Shown in pieces: positions 11,701 to 24,261 of a stretch of DNA of 64,000 bases. Every line of letters begins with the position of its first letter. The stretch's first letter is position 1. The position numbers were made by a program, and so were the translations under genes. This DNA is from Liquidambar formosana (Eukaryota > Streptophyta > Magnoliopsida > Saxifragales > Altingiaceae), in contig CM077832.1 in NCBI GenBank assembly GCA_039720395.1, forward strand, positions 22,345,607-22,409,606. Direction: 5' to 3'. Under the pieces are notes generated by a model. The model ran no database searches and had not been told where the DNA came from. It saw nothing but the letters and a program-made list of their open reading frames with translations.

Positions 11701-14700
11701 ATTTGACCATCAGGGTGTCCAGGCTAGCTTGGGCGTACCTTGACTAAATCCCTCTCCAGGCGATGTTAAGGGAGCACTCCCCCACATCAGCCTAGTACAT
11801 TTAAGAATTAATTCTTAGAATGCCCCCTAGAGGAATTGAACCCAATTTGATAGAATAGAACGGCTTTCTTCCTACCAACTGGACTAACTCCTTTGGATGT
11901 CACTTCTCTCTACTTCACCATCTCTCCCACTAACAATCCTCCTAAAATACTCACAAAAAAATAAAATACAAAATGTCTGCCTACAAGGGCGTAGACTTGA
12001 CTCACACGGATAAGTGACAGGTGCCATATGCATATTCCATTAGTATCAGTCCTGAATCACCTGATGCAATTTTAAGTGATTTTTTAACTTGAATTGAAGC
12101 TAATTAACGTTTCTCGCATTTGAAGAGAGCTGTACAATTTTTTTCGGAGAATTCTGCCAATTATTATTTATTTATTTATTTTTTTTTAAACTCTCGGACC
12201 CACCAAAATTGTCACCTCAAAAAGAGATTTGGAGAGAAAACTTGGAAGTGAAAGCTGAGGACAAGATTTGAACACAAAACCCAGATGCCACATTTTGATA
12301 TGCTTAAACAAGTGGAGGATAACAACCAAAGTTTCTTTTCTCTCTCTCCCCTTCCTCTTCTATTTATTTATTCCCCCATATTATATCTTATTGTAACGAA
12401 CCAAACAAAGTGGAATTCATAAGAATCTTTATTTCCACTTATTATGGTCACCATTGTTTATTCAATGTTTCATGCCTTTCTGGTGATTCTCCCTTATCAT
12501 GCATAAGATGTCTCTATTTGGTTTTTACATATATATAATGCATGTGCTATGTGATTTAATTGTTAAAGGTTTTTTGTATGCGTGTCGGTCCATGAAACCC
12601 TTTGTCATTAGAAATAGTACTAATATGACCTCTCAGTCAAAATCACAAAAATATGACCTCTCAGTCAATGGGGAGCATACCCAAAGCAGGATCAATGGGG
12701 TGTTTTGGAATGAGCCTATATGCATACCTGAACATTGGCTCCGGTAACAATGTTGGGGTTGTCGCAGGGTTTGCCCTCGGCTTTCCTCTTATTCTGCCAC
12801 TTCCTCTTGAATGCTAACCCAGCCAGCATTATCGCCTCTGATGAACCCACTGTTCCCACTCCAACTGCAGTTTCCGACTCCCCAAGTGGTGCATTAAAAA
12901 GATGTGCTATCATGTTAACACACCGATTCTGTTTTGCATAAAGAACCCCCAGATGAATTCAATAATTAGTACACAAGTGGGCGTAGTCTATTCCGAGTAT
13001 CATATGCTTACTTTGAAGGACATGAAATTAGAACGTATTAAATTATGATCTATAAAGGTTATATTATTCGCTAACAGTGTAACAAATTATTCAATGTCAT
13101 TCGAAGTTAATTATTCATGCACTTCAAGAATCCTTCAAATTCCCAACCTTTGAAGGTTGAGCAAATGACAAAAGACCATAACTCATAATTCAAAATCAAT
13201 TCACGTACCGGTCTAACCATCTGGTCAAGTCCTAGTTTAATAACTATGATGACAAGTAAAGAAAAATATACTTTGCCCCTATGGAGTTGATCGAGCGATT
13301 TGATCCTGTGTGTTCTACTTAGGGTCATTATTTCTCTCTTTCCGGCATATTCCTTGTCCTTTCCACACAATACTAAATCATTTAAAGGAAGAAGAGAGAG
13401 AGAACCAAAATTTTTTTAATAGTCATATTTGTTTTCATTTTTTCTCTCTTTCCGGCATTTTTTTTTAATTATTATTTTATTTGGTATGAGGACTTGTTTC
13501 TTTGTTCTTTAACGTTTATCTTCCCCTAACCGAGATATTCAATTTAAACATTCATGATTAATTCTCTAATTACAAGTAATGTCATTACTTACTCGACATT
13601 TATTAGCAATTAAGATAAGCCATTAATTGTAATTGATTTAAAAAAATAAATGAAAAATTAAATTCAGAATCTTTTATTTTCTATTTGTTGTGGAGTTAAG
13701 ATGGTAGAAGATGGGTATTAAGTAAAACCAACTAAAGTCGCCGTGCCAGATTGGCGAATGTTGATTGGCCTAACGTGTTTCCAAAGGAGAAATCATTTGT
13801 CAAATGTGACAGAAATCATATAATATGAAAGGTGGAAAATGCGGATAACATGTATCTGAACTCTTAACTCTATCTCCTCACCTCTTTCGCTGCGTCATAT
13901 TGAGGGAACTTTCTGGCGTGGCCGATAGCCATTTGCCCTTCGCACTAGCCAGCAAGGTAGACATGTTTGATGACTTCAGGCACTAAAGTGCGTTGGATCA
14001 CTCAATCACAAAGAAACAGTGGTGGCGGTACTAGAATTTTTTATTTTGTTTTGTTTTTGAATTGTCATTTACGCACTAGTATGTATATAAGCACATACAT
14101 ACATATAAAGTATGTGTACAAAAATAAAAAAGTACTGCTTTGAGGTCCCTTGTAAGTTGTGCATTGTAGCATTTTATAAGCCATTAGGACCAATCTCTTC
14201 TTTATTTTTCCACTTCTTCCATGTGTGCTCTTTTTTTCTTCATTTAATAATATTCTAGCTTATAGCACATGATTAGAGAGTTACTAGGGTGCCAATCTAG
14301 TTGGGATGATAGTTAATCTTATGATGCTTGAAACTTTATTTTATTTATAAAAAAAAAAATAAAAAATTAAAGGTGCCACTTTATAGAATTGAATATATTT
14401 TAAAGTGGTGTCACATTATGTAAAAACATTAAAAAGTATTATTTGAAGATAAATAATTAAATTTAAGGATATCATTTTATCAAATTTAAAGGTGCTACTT
14501 CATAGAATTGATCACATTTTAAAAGGTTAAAAAAATATTTGAGCGTGCCATGGCCCTCCACCTTACATGTAGGTTCGCCCACGCAAGGAAAGCAGTGCCA
14601 AGCCAGGTTGATCCGGCACCACATGCTCCTGTGATTGGTCAATTTAAGTTCCATTCGTTTACCGACATGGGTTACAGACTTACAGCATCGAGCAAGGGAT

Positions 14701-15016
14701 TGGTGTTGGTGTCGTGTTGTCTACGTACAGAGCACGGTTGGTGCATTATCAATCCTGTTGTACACAATAAATTCAACTGTGCACATGGAGCACGACTGAT
14801 ATGCTGTGCTGGCAACACATCAGCCATCTGATGTGCATAGTACCATATTGTGCATAACACCAACTCTTAACTCCTACAACACCTTGCGTCAGTGATAACA
14901 GCAATCTCTAAGCCCTATACTAAGATATTAATTGATGTGTTAGAGTTCATATAAGTTTTTTAATTTAGTAATAATGTTTACTATTAGATTGACCATCAAT
15001 TTCCTATTTTATATGA

Positions 15017-15057
<41 letters not shown>

Positions 15058-18000
15058 TATTAGTACAAACCAATGGTACTCTACATTTTCATTTATAATT
15101 TTTTATAGACAATACTTGCCTCCACCCCGAGGTGGAGGAACTCCTCCCTACCTCTATTCATTTTTCGTCATTTCTCATAAATAAAAAAATAAAAAAAAAG
15201 AATTTAAAAATACTAACAAATAGATATACATGCGGATATTGGTATGTAGACACGCATTCATGTTAACATAAACATGTAGACACGCATTCATATTATTATA
15301 AACATATTACACGAAAATATTAATTTATGAAAATGTGCTTACAATAATGTAAATATAAAAATATATGCATACAATTAACTCTTTTCATTTATTTGGATAG
15401 GTAACGAAATATGAGTAAGAGGGAATGAGCAGCCCTGCTCCACCCTAGGGAGACAAGTATTTTTCTTTTTGATATATTACATGTAAGAGAAAAAGGAATC
15501 AAAGCTAGATAAATTAGAAAGGAAAGGATTCATATTAGATTCTTTTTTCATTCATCTATAAATTTTAACAAAATTTTTCCTTTTCGTCAATAAAAATATT
15601 TAATACTTTGGTTCGACTAACCATAGGCATGAGTAAGAGTATAATTCATTTTATATGAATAATGTTAAAAAACCCCTAGTCAAAAAGAATATAAAAAAAT
15701 GTAAACAATAAATATGATTGATGACTAGTTTAAACCGGCCTATCCAGTCCGCATCAAATCAAAAAAAAAAAAAAAAAAAGAAGGAAAAAAGAAGAGGCTA
15801 GCTTTACCCAATTTGGAAAAATGTGGACCAAATTATTATTTTATTTTTTAAAGGCTCGTCGGATGATTTGACAGGCCGTGTAATTACTCTCAAGAGTAGA
15901 CAAATTGAACGCCAACTCCTAACCACTCAACCTTTTTTTATTTTTTATTATTATGATAAACAAGGCAACTGGTGGGGCTATCATCACTCAGAATGATGGT
16001 CCATGCCTTTCATCCAAAAATGGTGGGGTCTGGGGGGACTGAGATTCGGTGTTAAATTCAACACCGTACCGAACTCAAATCAAACGTTAGATGGGATTTT
16101 TAACGGTCGAGTTTAAAAAATCAAAAAAATTATCATTAAGATCTTTTTTATCATTCAAAATGGAGACCTGCGTGCCACGTACCCTCATTCTTTTTTCTCT
16201 TAATTTTCCCCTTTTTTTTTTTCTCTGGTCGTGCACCCTCCTCATCCATCGACACTTCACCGGGTAGCGTGGACCAGGACTTTCTAGAAGAGGTTTTCTC
16301 AATTAATTTCACCAACTCGGTTCTATAGTAGGAATTTGTTAAATCTCATACATGGCGACAAGTCATTGGTTGGAGGACTACAAGCCTAGCAGGTAGCAGC
16401 TACGGTATATACTTGTCAATTGTCATGGAGGGTGGGGTGCATACCTGTCCTATTGAATAATTTGTTTTTTGAACGAATATGCCCTTCCCCAGTACAATAG
16501 ATTGTAAATTATTCGTAAATATGTGTAGGATAAATATATGTTATATAGGCGTTGAGCAGAAAAATTTTAAATATATATGTATAGGATAAATACATGTGAT
16601 AATAAGAGAATACATATAGTTTAGTAAGGGCGGGTCGCATTATTGCCAGACAAACATTTTGTCGTTTCCATGGCATGTTGATATCATATTTTTGTTTTTT
16701 ATGAATAATCTTAGGCCTCTTGGGTCAAAATTTGTTACAATGTATTTCTTGAATTTTTGGAATCTGATGTCTTGCTCCTTGTTTCCAGCCAAAACCCCAT
16801 TTCACAGCTCTTCTATGAAAGGGTAAGAGATCCTCTAATCAAGGCATAAAACTCGAAAATCTAGCTCTTCAAAAGATGAAAAATTAAATAAATTATGGTA
16901 GTTACATCTTCAATACCTCTCCAATGCTCCATCAATGGCAGACATGAACCTCCCCTACCCAATCTCTTCCCCTCTGCATTATCCGATATTCCTAATCGTC
17001 AAACTTTATATTTTGGCTTGTGTGGTCCCTAAGAATCCAGGGCCTTAATTCTAGCTAGTTGGCTTCCCCTCCTTTGTCGGTAAGTAACCTAATAGTTTTG
17101 CATTAAGTTATTTGGAAGTGGAGTTCCAGATAGAAACATTATTATTATTGGTTGAAAAAGCATGAGGAATATAATTATGCCTTGTTTGGGAGAGAGAACC
17201 AATAATTATGCTTTCTTTGGAGTAAGTTAAAAAAAAAAAATTGTTTGAACCATTTTCACCTAAAAAGTACTCCTTATGTTCCTATTTGACCGACCTTTTT
17301 AAAAAAACACGTTTTTTTTTTAAGAGATCCTATTAAATGCTTTCACATCAATTCATATGTTTTAATATTCTAATTTTACTCTCAAGTGTGCAAAACATTG
17401 TAAAAAGATTAAAGGTATTTTAGGAAATCAAATAAGATAAATTATTGACTTTTTGAATGTGATAATAATTTTGGAACATTCCAAAAAGAAAAGTAGGTTG
17501 CTTAAATAGGAAAAGAGGGAGGAGCTTTAAACTCACCAAGATATCTCAAATGCAAGGGAGATGTTCTAACACTGAAATACTTCCATCATGTGGCAATGTG
17601 CTTTTAGTAAAAATGAAGAAAATCAGTCACATTACATGCACATGATTGACTTAATATTTTAATGATTATATATTATTTGGAAAATACTATTTCACCCACA
17701 TTTTATCACCTATCTTTATCTCACTTTTTATGGCCTAGCTAGTGGTCTTTCATTATTATTTTTTTTTAAAAAAAAAATCTTGAATAGATATATTTTTTAA
17801 AATTAGCAAAAACTCTATATAATTCAATGAAACATTTTATTATTTATTAAATTTTCTTAGTTTTTTGAAGGATTTTTTTTTTTTTATTTAAATTTACACC
17901 GTAATTTCTAATTTTATTGGCTCAGGCTGCATGTATAGATTTGAGTCCAACTAATTTCTAAACACAGATTAATGCTAACGCATTACCACTTAAGACAATA

Positions 18001-19370
18001 AAAATAAAATAAAATAAAAATAAAAATAAAAAAATAAAAGAAAAAGCGCCGAGGGTTGTTGGCCCCAGAAGAGAAGGCAGTGGCATATAGTGACATATAG
18101 CTACCAACACGGGCCAACTATTCTACTCTAGGCAGTATGAAGTTTTTATTTTGTTAAGAATTTAATACTCTGTATGTATTAAATATTGTCTTGGCAAAAA
18201 AAAGTTTGCATTAAATATTGTGGGGTGGGCAAAAATCCAGGATAGATATTTCAAGAGGAAGAGAGAATTTCTTAGGATTTTGTATTTTTGAAAATGGTAA
18301 GGAAGTAAGGAAGGCAAGCACGTAGACTCTGTTTGATTCTTTGGTGATGCACAAACCAGGTTAAGTGACATAGGCCATGACAAAAAAAGGAAAAAAAAAA
18401 AAAAAACGGGTTGTCCAACACTCAGATTGGTCTCCCAGCGAAAAATTCTTTCCCATATTTGCATCAAACCAGCTAATATTTGGTACGTTATCCATTAAAA
18501 CGAGGGGGTGGACTACAGCCTAGCTAGCCTTGCTATAATTATATTACACCGGTAATTTTTAAGACATGTTTGTGGCCTAATGATGGAAGTAATGGTGCCA
18601 ACGCAGGCTGCACATTACCAGCCCATTCCTGACTAAAATATTCAAAAAAAAAAAAAATTGTATTTAAAATATTTTTATTACTTAAAACATCAACTTGCTC
18701 TAGATGTGACCTATATAATTTTAAAGATTTTCCCATAGGCCATGGGCTAGAGTGATGTACCCTATATGAAAACAAAGTAAAATCTATATTATATTATATG
18801 AAAGAGCATCATATCGGAGAACCGATGCCTTCGGTCATTGTTAGATTTAAATAATTAATAACACGATGTTAGGTTAAATCTATAAATCACACCTCGTTGC
18901 TCCAATTAATCGATAGGCAGAAAATAGTAGAGAAAATGTAATGTGCATGTGATTAGGGTACGTTAATCTAGAAGAGTTGCTTCAATTACCTGGAGTTCAG
19001 TGGTGACAGGATACTCATCCATGTCGACGTAATTCTTGTTAATGGCAGCCATGACGAGCTTATCACATTCAGGCTCCATCCAAGTGGTGACGAAGGAAGC
19101 CAGGTTTAGCCTTGGGTTGCCGTCCAACATAAGCTCGTCGTTGATGATCTGGTACGCCGCCTCCTTTGGGATCGAGTTTTCCGGCATCTTGAACCTGCAA
19201 CCATCACCGGCCACCGTCGCCCAGTTATATATCATCATGCCATCTCTAACACAAATGGTAGAAAAATCGAAAAACAGAAATCACCTGGGAAGCGAAGTGC
19301 GAACGTAGCGAGAAGCAAAGGTTGAGTGCAAGGAAACATCGGACTCCGACGATGTCTTGGAGAGAACCAT
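8730..19370 (-). CDS. GAD: Glutamate decarboxylase (PLP-dependent, calmodulin-regulated), 6 exons
   Basis: Converts L-glutamate to GABA and CO2 in the cytosol. Exons on the minus strand: 19285-19370, 18990-19194, 12728-12928, 10049-10517, 9794-9846 and 8730-9215. All introns have GT-AG ends, and the joined length is 1,500 bases, or 499 residues plus stop, the usual length for plant GADs. The start is [20 protein letters not shown]. The catalytic core includes HVDAASGG (Asp about 244) and [10 protein letters not shown], with the PLP lysine at about 277. The C-terminus [17 protein letters not shown], with Trp about 485 and a basic cluster, is the calmodulin-binding region that gives Ca2+ control in plant GADs. 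No frameshift or stop was found. The gene is stretched to 10.6 kb by a 6-kb second intron and a 2.2-kb third intron. Identification is by recognition of family motifs, not by a search. Confidence 0.96.
9216..9793 (-). other. GAD intron 5, with a small hairpin MITE
   Basis: 578 bp with GT-AG ends. At about 9423-9560 an inverted repeat (GGCAGTCAAATCATAACCACA against TGTGGTCATGATTTGACTG) forms a 140-bp hairpin. This is a MITE-like insertion of unassigned family. Confidence 0.7.
9847..10048 (-). other. GAD intron 4
   Basis: 202 bp, begins GTACATAACC and ends TTGTAG when read on the minus strand. It splits the GGT glycine codon of FSKG. Confidence 0.85.
11361..11649. mobile_element. Stowaway-like MITE, degenerate
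   Basis: The left end TACATCCCCCTGTTTCATAT and right end TTTAATACGGAGGGGTA resemble Tc1/mariner CTCCCTCCGT-type terminal repeats around an AT-rich interior. The match is imperfect. Confidence 0.4.
11686..11897 (-). mobile_element. tRNA-derived SINE with 18-bp target duplication
   Basis: On the minus strand the 5' head has A-box-like TTAGTCCAGTTGGTAGG and B-box-like GGGTTCAATTCC, and the tail ends in A-rich sequence (poly-T on plus). TGTCACTTCTCTCTACTT flanks it perfectly at 11668-11685 and 11898-11915, which fixes both ends. It sits in the same orientation as GAD, inside intron 3. Confidence 0.9.
12929..18989 (-). other. GAD intron 2, 6.1 kb
   Basis: No exon or other gene is recognisable inside. 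It holds a (TA)n run at about 15019-15056, a second Stowaway-like element (about 17269-17520), poly-A tracts, and a less AT-rich block at about 14540-14880. The last has open frames on both strands but no motif. Its size explains why the first two exons are stranded far from the rest. Confidence 0.75.
17269..17520. mobile_element. Stowaway-like MITE
   Basis: The left end TACTCCTTATGTTCCTATTT and right end AAATAGGAAAAGAGGGAGGA are near-complementary termini of the CTCCCT(C)CGTTCC type. The interior is AT-rich, about 250 bp. The TA target duplication is clear only on the left. Confidence 0.55.
19195..19284 (-). other. GAD intron 1
   Basis: 90 bp, GT-AG, splitting an Arg codon (CCCAG / GTTCAAG). 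It is unusually short next to the 6-kb second intron. Confidence 0.85.
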
Positions 19371-19448
19371 GGTGCAGACAGAGAGACAGAGAGAGAGGAA
19401 GATGTTGTGAGATTGAACGGTTGGTAAAGATAGAGCAGATCTAGAGAC

Positions 19449-19454
19449 TTTATA
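19449..19454 (-). promoter_or_regulatory. Probable TATA box of GAD
   Basis: Minus-strand GTATAAAGT about 80 bp upstream of the GAD ATG. It is followed by a CT-rich leader (TCTCTCTCTGTCTCTCTGTC), which is common in plant 5' UTRs. The spacing suggests transcription starting near 19420. Confidence 0.6.
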
Positions 19455-19582
19455 CAGGCTGGTGGATAGAGTCAAGACCAAGAAAAATTCAACAAAATAA
19501 AATAATTAAATAGCGAGGGTGGTCCTGTTTGCGTGGATAATGGGGCTTCCTGTTCAATAGTTTATTATTATTACTAGGCATG

Positions 19583-19991
19583 TTATTGTCACCACAAATT
19601 TCTTAGCATTCTCACTAATTTTAAATTTTTTAAAATTTTATAAAAATATAAAAGATTTTCATAAAAATAGACCGTTTCCTTCACTATAATTAAACATAAT
19701 TTTGAACAAGTTTTTAGAGGAATTTTTTTTTTCCAAAATCTTTCATTTAAATGAATTTTTGTGGTCATTTAGAGTATCCATTTCTCTTTTACATTTTTTA
19801 AATTAAAAATGACCAAAAAAATATTTAAATGACAGATTTTGTTAAAAAAGTATTCTATAAAATTATTCAAAATAATGTTTTTTAATGAACAACGTAATTA
19901 GTTTCGTGAAAACTTTTTATATTATTCATAAAACCTTAAAAATGTTTAAAATTAGTAGAGATACTTAGGAATTATTGTGATGGCAATAATA
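19583..19991. mobile_element. Long hairpin MITE, family M1 (copy 1)
   Basis: Nearly the whole block folds back on itself. Left TTATTGTCACCACAAATTTC pairs with right GAATTATTGTGATGGCAATAA, and inner arms such as AAAATTTTATAAAAAT and CAAAATAATG pair too. The same palindrome recurs at about 34110, 38331 and 63690. The interior has no ORF. Superfamily not assigned. Confidence 0.7.
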
Positions 19992-20422
19992 AGGGCGCAA
20001 CTATTTACACTACATTTTTTACTTTATACATATACCATTTAATGAAATTTATTATTATTATTATTCTATCCTTTAGTAAAATAATTATTAAGGACAAAGT
20101 GATTTAAATAAAAATATAAATTTGTTTTACACACCTACTACACATAACCATAATTATAAAAACCCCTTTACTCAAGCCCTTACTCCATTCATAAATCTTT
20201 ATTCTTTCACAAACTCTAACCACTTACATCTCTTAAACATTAACTATTGTTCGTATTTCTTACGTTTTTTTGAAAAATAAACTAGCAAATGATTAGTTCA
20301 AATGCTTATGAAGAAAAGATATGTTTTTTCTCATCAAAAGTTGTTGAGTTATATTTATAAATCGCATTTTGTTCAGGTTTGGTATACCGAATAAATCTAA
20401 AATATTTAAACTGTTTAAACTA

Positions 20423-20891
20423 GGAGTGCAACTTGGTTCGAGTAGACCTGAGAACCGGACCGTTTTGAGCAATTTAGTCCGGTCCAGTCCGAACCAAACA
20501 CTAATCAGTTCGGTTTTCGGACCACAATTTTAAGAACCAATAAATTTGGTCCAATCCACGGTTTAAAAAGTTTCAAAATCGGCTTGGACCAATTCCCGAA
20601 TTACGAAACAAAATATAAAAATAAAAAATATATATGATTATATATATATATAATTATATGTTTATATTAATATATTATACTCCATATATAAGTATTATTG
20701 AATAAATAATAATAGTTATTCAACAAAATAATTACTTTTTACAAAAAAAAAAAACTGAGAATTGAATCAATTTTGCTAGTCTAGTCGAGTCCAATACAAT
20801 TTCTGATCCAGTTTTGGTCTAATTTTTGAGGTCCCAAATTAATTCAGTTCGATCTAAATATACACTTGGCCCAGACCGAGTTGCACCCCTA
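20423..20891. mobile_element. DNA-transposon remnant with TAGGGGTGCAAC-type ends
   Basis: The left end TAGGAGTGCAACTTGGTT and right end AGACCGAGTTGCACCCCTA are inverted repeats. The interior repeats 'ccggtccagtccg'-like words. TAGGGGTG-type ends are common among hAT MITEs, but I found no 8-bp duplication. Confidence 0.6.
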
Positions 20892-21806
20892 TCAGCTAGT
20901 AGGATTGGCTTTCCTTCAAGAAAAAAGGAAAAAGAAAAAAAGAAAAAAGAAATATTACTTAATTGGATACTATTTAATATTTATGATAATTGAAAACTGT
21001 TCATCTTTCACTTTGAGGAGAGAATAGAATAATTTATGAGCCTCTTCCTAAATACAAGATTTTCGATTCAACTCTCATCACCCTCTCTCACCCTCTCTCA
21101 AAGCCATTTTAATGACCTTTGTCCTTTGATTACTTGATACATATAAAATGGGAGGACATCATGTGCCAACCAAAAAATGCTACACGGTTTCACCTATCTT
21201 TATTCTTCCCTTAAATAATGAAGACATGGGAGTGGAATAGTAGAAGATTCTTTTCTCGAGGCATCCACGTACAAAAATATAAAAAACAAGAGGTAGTGAA
21301 GCACGTTTTTTCACTTGAGAGAAAAGAGACGAGACAATATACATGTCTCAGTTCCAGCTCATATTATACATATACTTATTTCAAACTCTGGCAATCCTCG
21401 ATGAGTTTTTGGATGGGCATTACCAATAATATAAATACCATAAACTTTCTTGAGCTGGGACTACCTTTTTGGGGGAATTACCAAATGATTCCACGTTTCT
21501 ATGGAATTGACCCATGAAGATGTTTTGACTATCAACTTGTTTTTGTTTCTAATAGTTTATACTTTATAATAAAGACAGTAGTGAATTTGTTAAGACAACC
21601 CTTTTAAGGCGATTCCATGGAAATCTTTATTTTAGAAAGGAAGGAGTCTAGTGCCGTCTAATCTTTATCTCCCTGGCAACTTGAACACAAAAGCATTGTA
21701 GGTACATGCTTTCAACCTGATTTGACTATTCAAAACTGATTGTGATAGTGACATGTTAAATTATTTTATTAATTTATCTTTTTTGTGTTCACAGTAAGCA
21801 CATCCG
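20892..21806. other. Intergenic, no gene seen
   Basis: AT-rich. A 99-codon open frame at 21218-21517 (+) has no motif and no codon support. Confidence 0.5.
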
Positions 21807-21819
21807 AAGTCCACACACC

Positions 21820-21915
21820 CCCGCCAAGGAGCTGTAGCTCAGATGGCACCGGGTGGGGTGGGCCTTGGGTTAGGTGAGGGGTTCTATTCCCTTCTATGTG
21901 AACCAAAAAAAAATA
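21820..21915 (+). mobile_element. Short tRNA-derived SINE
   Basis: The head GCTGTAGCTCAGATGGCAC (A box) and GAGGGGTTCTATTCCC (B box) are followed by a poly-A tail. It is flanked by AAGTCCACACACC (21807-21819) and AAGTTCACACACC (21916-21928), a 13-bp target duplication with one mismatch. The boxes could mimic a tRNA gene, but there is no cloverleaf and the duplication marks a retroposon. Confidence 0.85.
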
Positions 21916-22499
21916 AAGTTCACACACCTCCCGTGCGCGTGCACACTTTGTTGACGATATTTTATAAAATTTACAATAAGAAGAGATAAATATGATGATA
22001 TTATTAAAAAAATTATAATAAATATTACCGTATTTTTATTAACAACCATATTATACCCATACATACACGTTTTCATATTTTTTTCATTTTCCATTTTTTA
22101 ATGCCATACTTTTTAACATATTATTTTAACAAAATAACTAAATTATACTTGTTTGTATTCCATATCATATATTTTCTGTTACTAACTATGATCCATATAC
22201 CAAACGATGAAATGGGAGCTCTTGAAACAATTTAAAACATCCAGAAGAATCAGGACAGCAACAATACTTTAGTCTTTAGCCTTAGGGGCCTCCACCGTCA
22301 AAAAGCTTTCTTGGGGCCAGCACTATATACAACATGTGGATTCAGCGAAATGCTAGAATTCATACCAATAAAATACAACAGTCTAGATTCCATTATGGCC
22401 AACATTTGTTATTGATGTTAGGCTTCGGGTTCCTTTTTTTTTTTTTCAAAAATTCAAAATAATGTAAAGAACCGACATATTAGTGAGGATTGGAGCTTC

Positions 22500-22900
22500 A
22501 ATTCAATTACGTGACCTACGGCATTCTCAAGGCTAAGGGCCTAACAATCCGTTCGTCGGTGCCAATTGACCCATGGCACCTAAAGGCACTTTCGTAGTTA
22601 TCTTCTTTAGCTACACATTATTATAGCCAGAGGGCTCCATATGTGAGGGAAAATATTTCATGTCTTGTTTTCTAAAGTCTAAACCATCAACCAAAAGGCC
22701 AGCAATAGGCATAGGATATTCGTCTTTAGTGGCCGGTGGTTATATGGTAACTTTTAAAGTCAATAAAACTCCAAGCTTTCCGTTCTTTTTAAGAAGACCA
22801 ATGTCACACAGCCATTCAACATACCTGTAGTTTTGGCAAAAGTAATTGCTCAATTTCCGCCTTCACTTCAGGAGCAAATTGAAAGCGAAAAGACACTTGA
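22500..22900 (-). pseudogene. Ty3/gypsy reverse transcriptase fragment, heavily decayed
   Basis: Read on minus across several frames, the order of RT motifs survives: FRFQFAPEVKAEIEQ, then a KKNGK word, DEYPMPIAGLLVD, and a SGYN word. Stops and frameshifts are frequent. This is the fingers/palm region of a plant Ty3 polymerase. No LTR or integrase belonging to it was found nearby. Confidence 0.75.
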
Positions 22901-23397
22901 AGCAACAGAATTGTTAAAAGAAAATGAAGGTGAAAATAAAGTGTGAATAAAAAAAATACTCCTCTTTTTTACCTAAATAATGGTCATTTAAAAGTGACCA
23001 CCTTATTTTTTTTAACTACTTTTAGAGCATAATTCATAGATCTACTACATTAATACAGTAATATTAAATTTAGCAGTATTCTATGGTCTCAAAAACATAT
23101 ATAAAAGTGTAAAATTAGTAGTCAATTTTCCCAAAAGCGTCCTCGATCCAAACAAATCTTGATTTATTTTTATAAAATAATCTTCTTGTAGTCAATCCGA
23201 AATTCCCAACGAACTCCTCCCCCTTCCCTTCCCAACATTTATAGCCATTGCATTCAAACTAATTGGGGGAAGAAAAAACAAGGAGGGGTGGGGGGGGGGG
23301 GGGGGGTCTCGCTATTTCTCGATTACTCTGTATTAATTAAATTTGCAAGTCTTTTGTAATGGTAAGATCATTAAACACCTTACCAAGATGAATTCTA
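22901..23397. other. Intergenic, includes a poly-G tract
   Basis: A run of about 17 G, part of a G-rich stretch, is at about 23286-23306. Otherwise AT-rich with no gene. Confidence 0.6.
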
Positions 23398-23649
23398 CCA
23401 TGTAAATGAGGGTAAAACATATGATGGATAAGCACCATATTTAGATGCAAGAGCTTGTACAGAAGATGAATCTGCAACTTCTCCAAAACTACCAAGTCCA
23501 AGTTCAGTTGCATGTATTCCACCAGTGGTAAATGCCGATTGGATTCTAATTACATTTGCACCCTTGATGTCATGATGGAGAGAATCACCCACAGCAATAG
23601 AATCATAAGCATCTACACCAGCCATGGCCATAGCTGATTCATAAATTAT
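23398..23649 (-). pseudogene. Terminal exon of a HAD-superfamily hydrolase, orphaned
   Basis: On the minus strand an acceptor-like TATTATCAG precedes a clean open frame beginning IIYESAMAMAGVDAYDSIAV and ending PSYVLPSFTW-stop. GDSLHHDIKGA carries the GDxxxxD motif IV that binds Mg2+ in HAD phosphatases, and the exon resembles the C-terminal end of plant class-IIA HAD proteins. No upstream exon was found in the next several kilobases. Those hold only retroelement remains, so this is probably a gene fragment. It could be the last exon of a gene whose other exons I failed to see. Confidence 0.75.
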
Positions 23650-23889
23650 CTGATAATATTGTTGAGAAGTGTAAGAAATACAACTAAAAAAGAATGCAAA
23701 GAGAGAGTAAACATAACATAAGAAAATACAAAAACAATAAATTGATAATTACAACGCTAACTCTAATCAAGAGAATACCATGTCATCCCACTTTGTGGGG
23801 GTTGCACCAAATCTCAGAGGACAAAAGTTAATCTAATCAAATTATCACAACCATTTAAATTAAAACATTGTTCAGGATTATTTGATAGG

Positions 23890-24255
23890 GAAGAAATAAA
23901 TAGTTGATAAATGGCCGATCAATCCGGGTTGACAGAAGCAAAATCAAGTTTCTAGGAGGGCACCGATCGATCGGGCCCTCAACCCCGATCGATCGGGATA
24001 GGCAGTAAACAATGGATTGATCGCCCTACCTAGAAAAGCACTAAAAGCTTTAAAAACATTTTTAAAACCATTCAAACCAAGATAAAATATTAACAATGAT
24101 TTGAAATGATATAAACCAATAAGAACCGGGCTTCTATAGTCACTTACCTAAGAACGAGTGTGAGTTGCAAAGCCTTGAAGTCTTCACTTGGATGAAACTT
24201 TGAAGCTTCACATAACTCAAATCAACAAACAAAGACACTTTTGACACAAAATATG
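23890..24255 (-). repeat. LTR fragment containing CCGATCGATCGGG palindromes
   Basis: CCGATCGATCGGG-like palindromes occur twice within 50 bp. The following sequence ('gaagcttcaaagtttcatcc' on minus) resembles the LTR starting at 24694. I take it as a diverged LTR piece of the same broad copia group. Confidence 0.4.
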
Positions 24256-24261
24256 CCAACA

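Larger units (their letters stand above)
10518..12727 (-). other. GAD intron 3 with nested SINE and MITE
   Basis: 2.2 kb. It contains a Stowaway-like block (about 11361-11649), a tRNA-derived SINE (11686-11897) and several poly-T/A tracts. No coding sequence seen. Confidence 0.8.

Noticed and set aside
14550..14863. Overlapping open frames in GAD intron 2
   Set aside because: Frames on both strands, no recognisable domain, and the segment lies between validated GAD exons.
21831..21885. tRNA gene suggested by A- and B-box matches
   Set aside because: No acceptor stem or cloverleaf. A poly-A tail and flanking target duplication identify a SINE.
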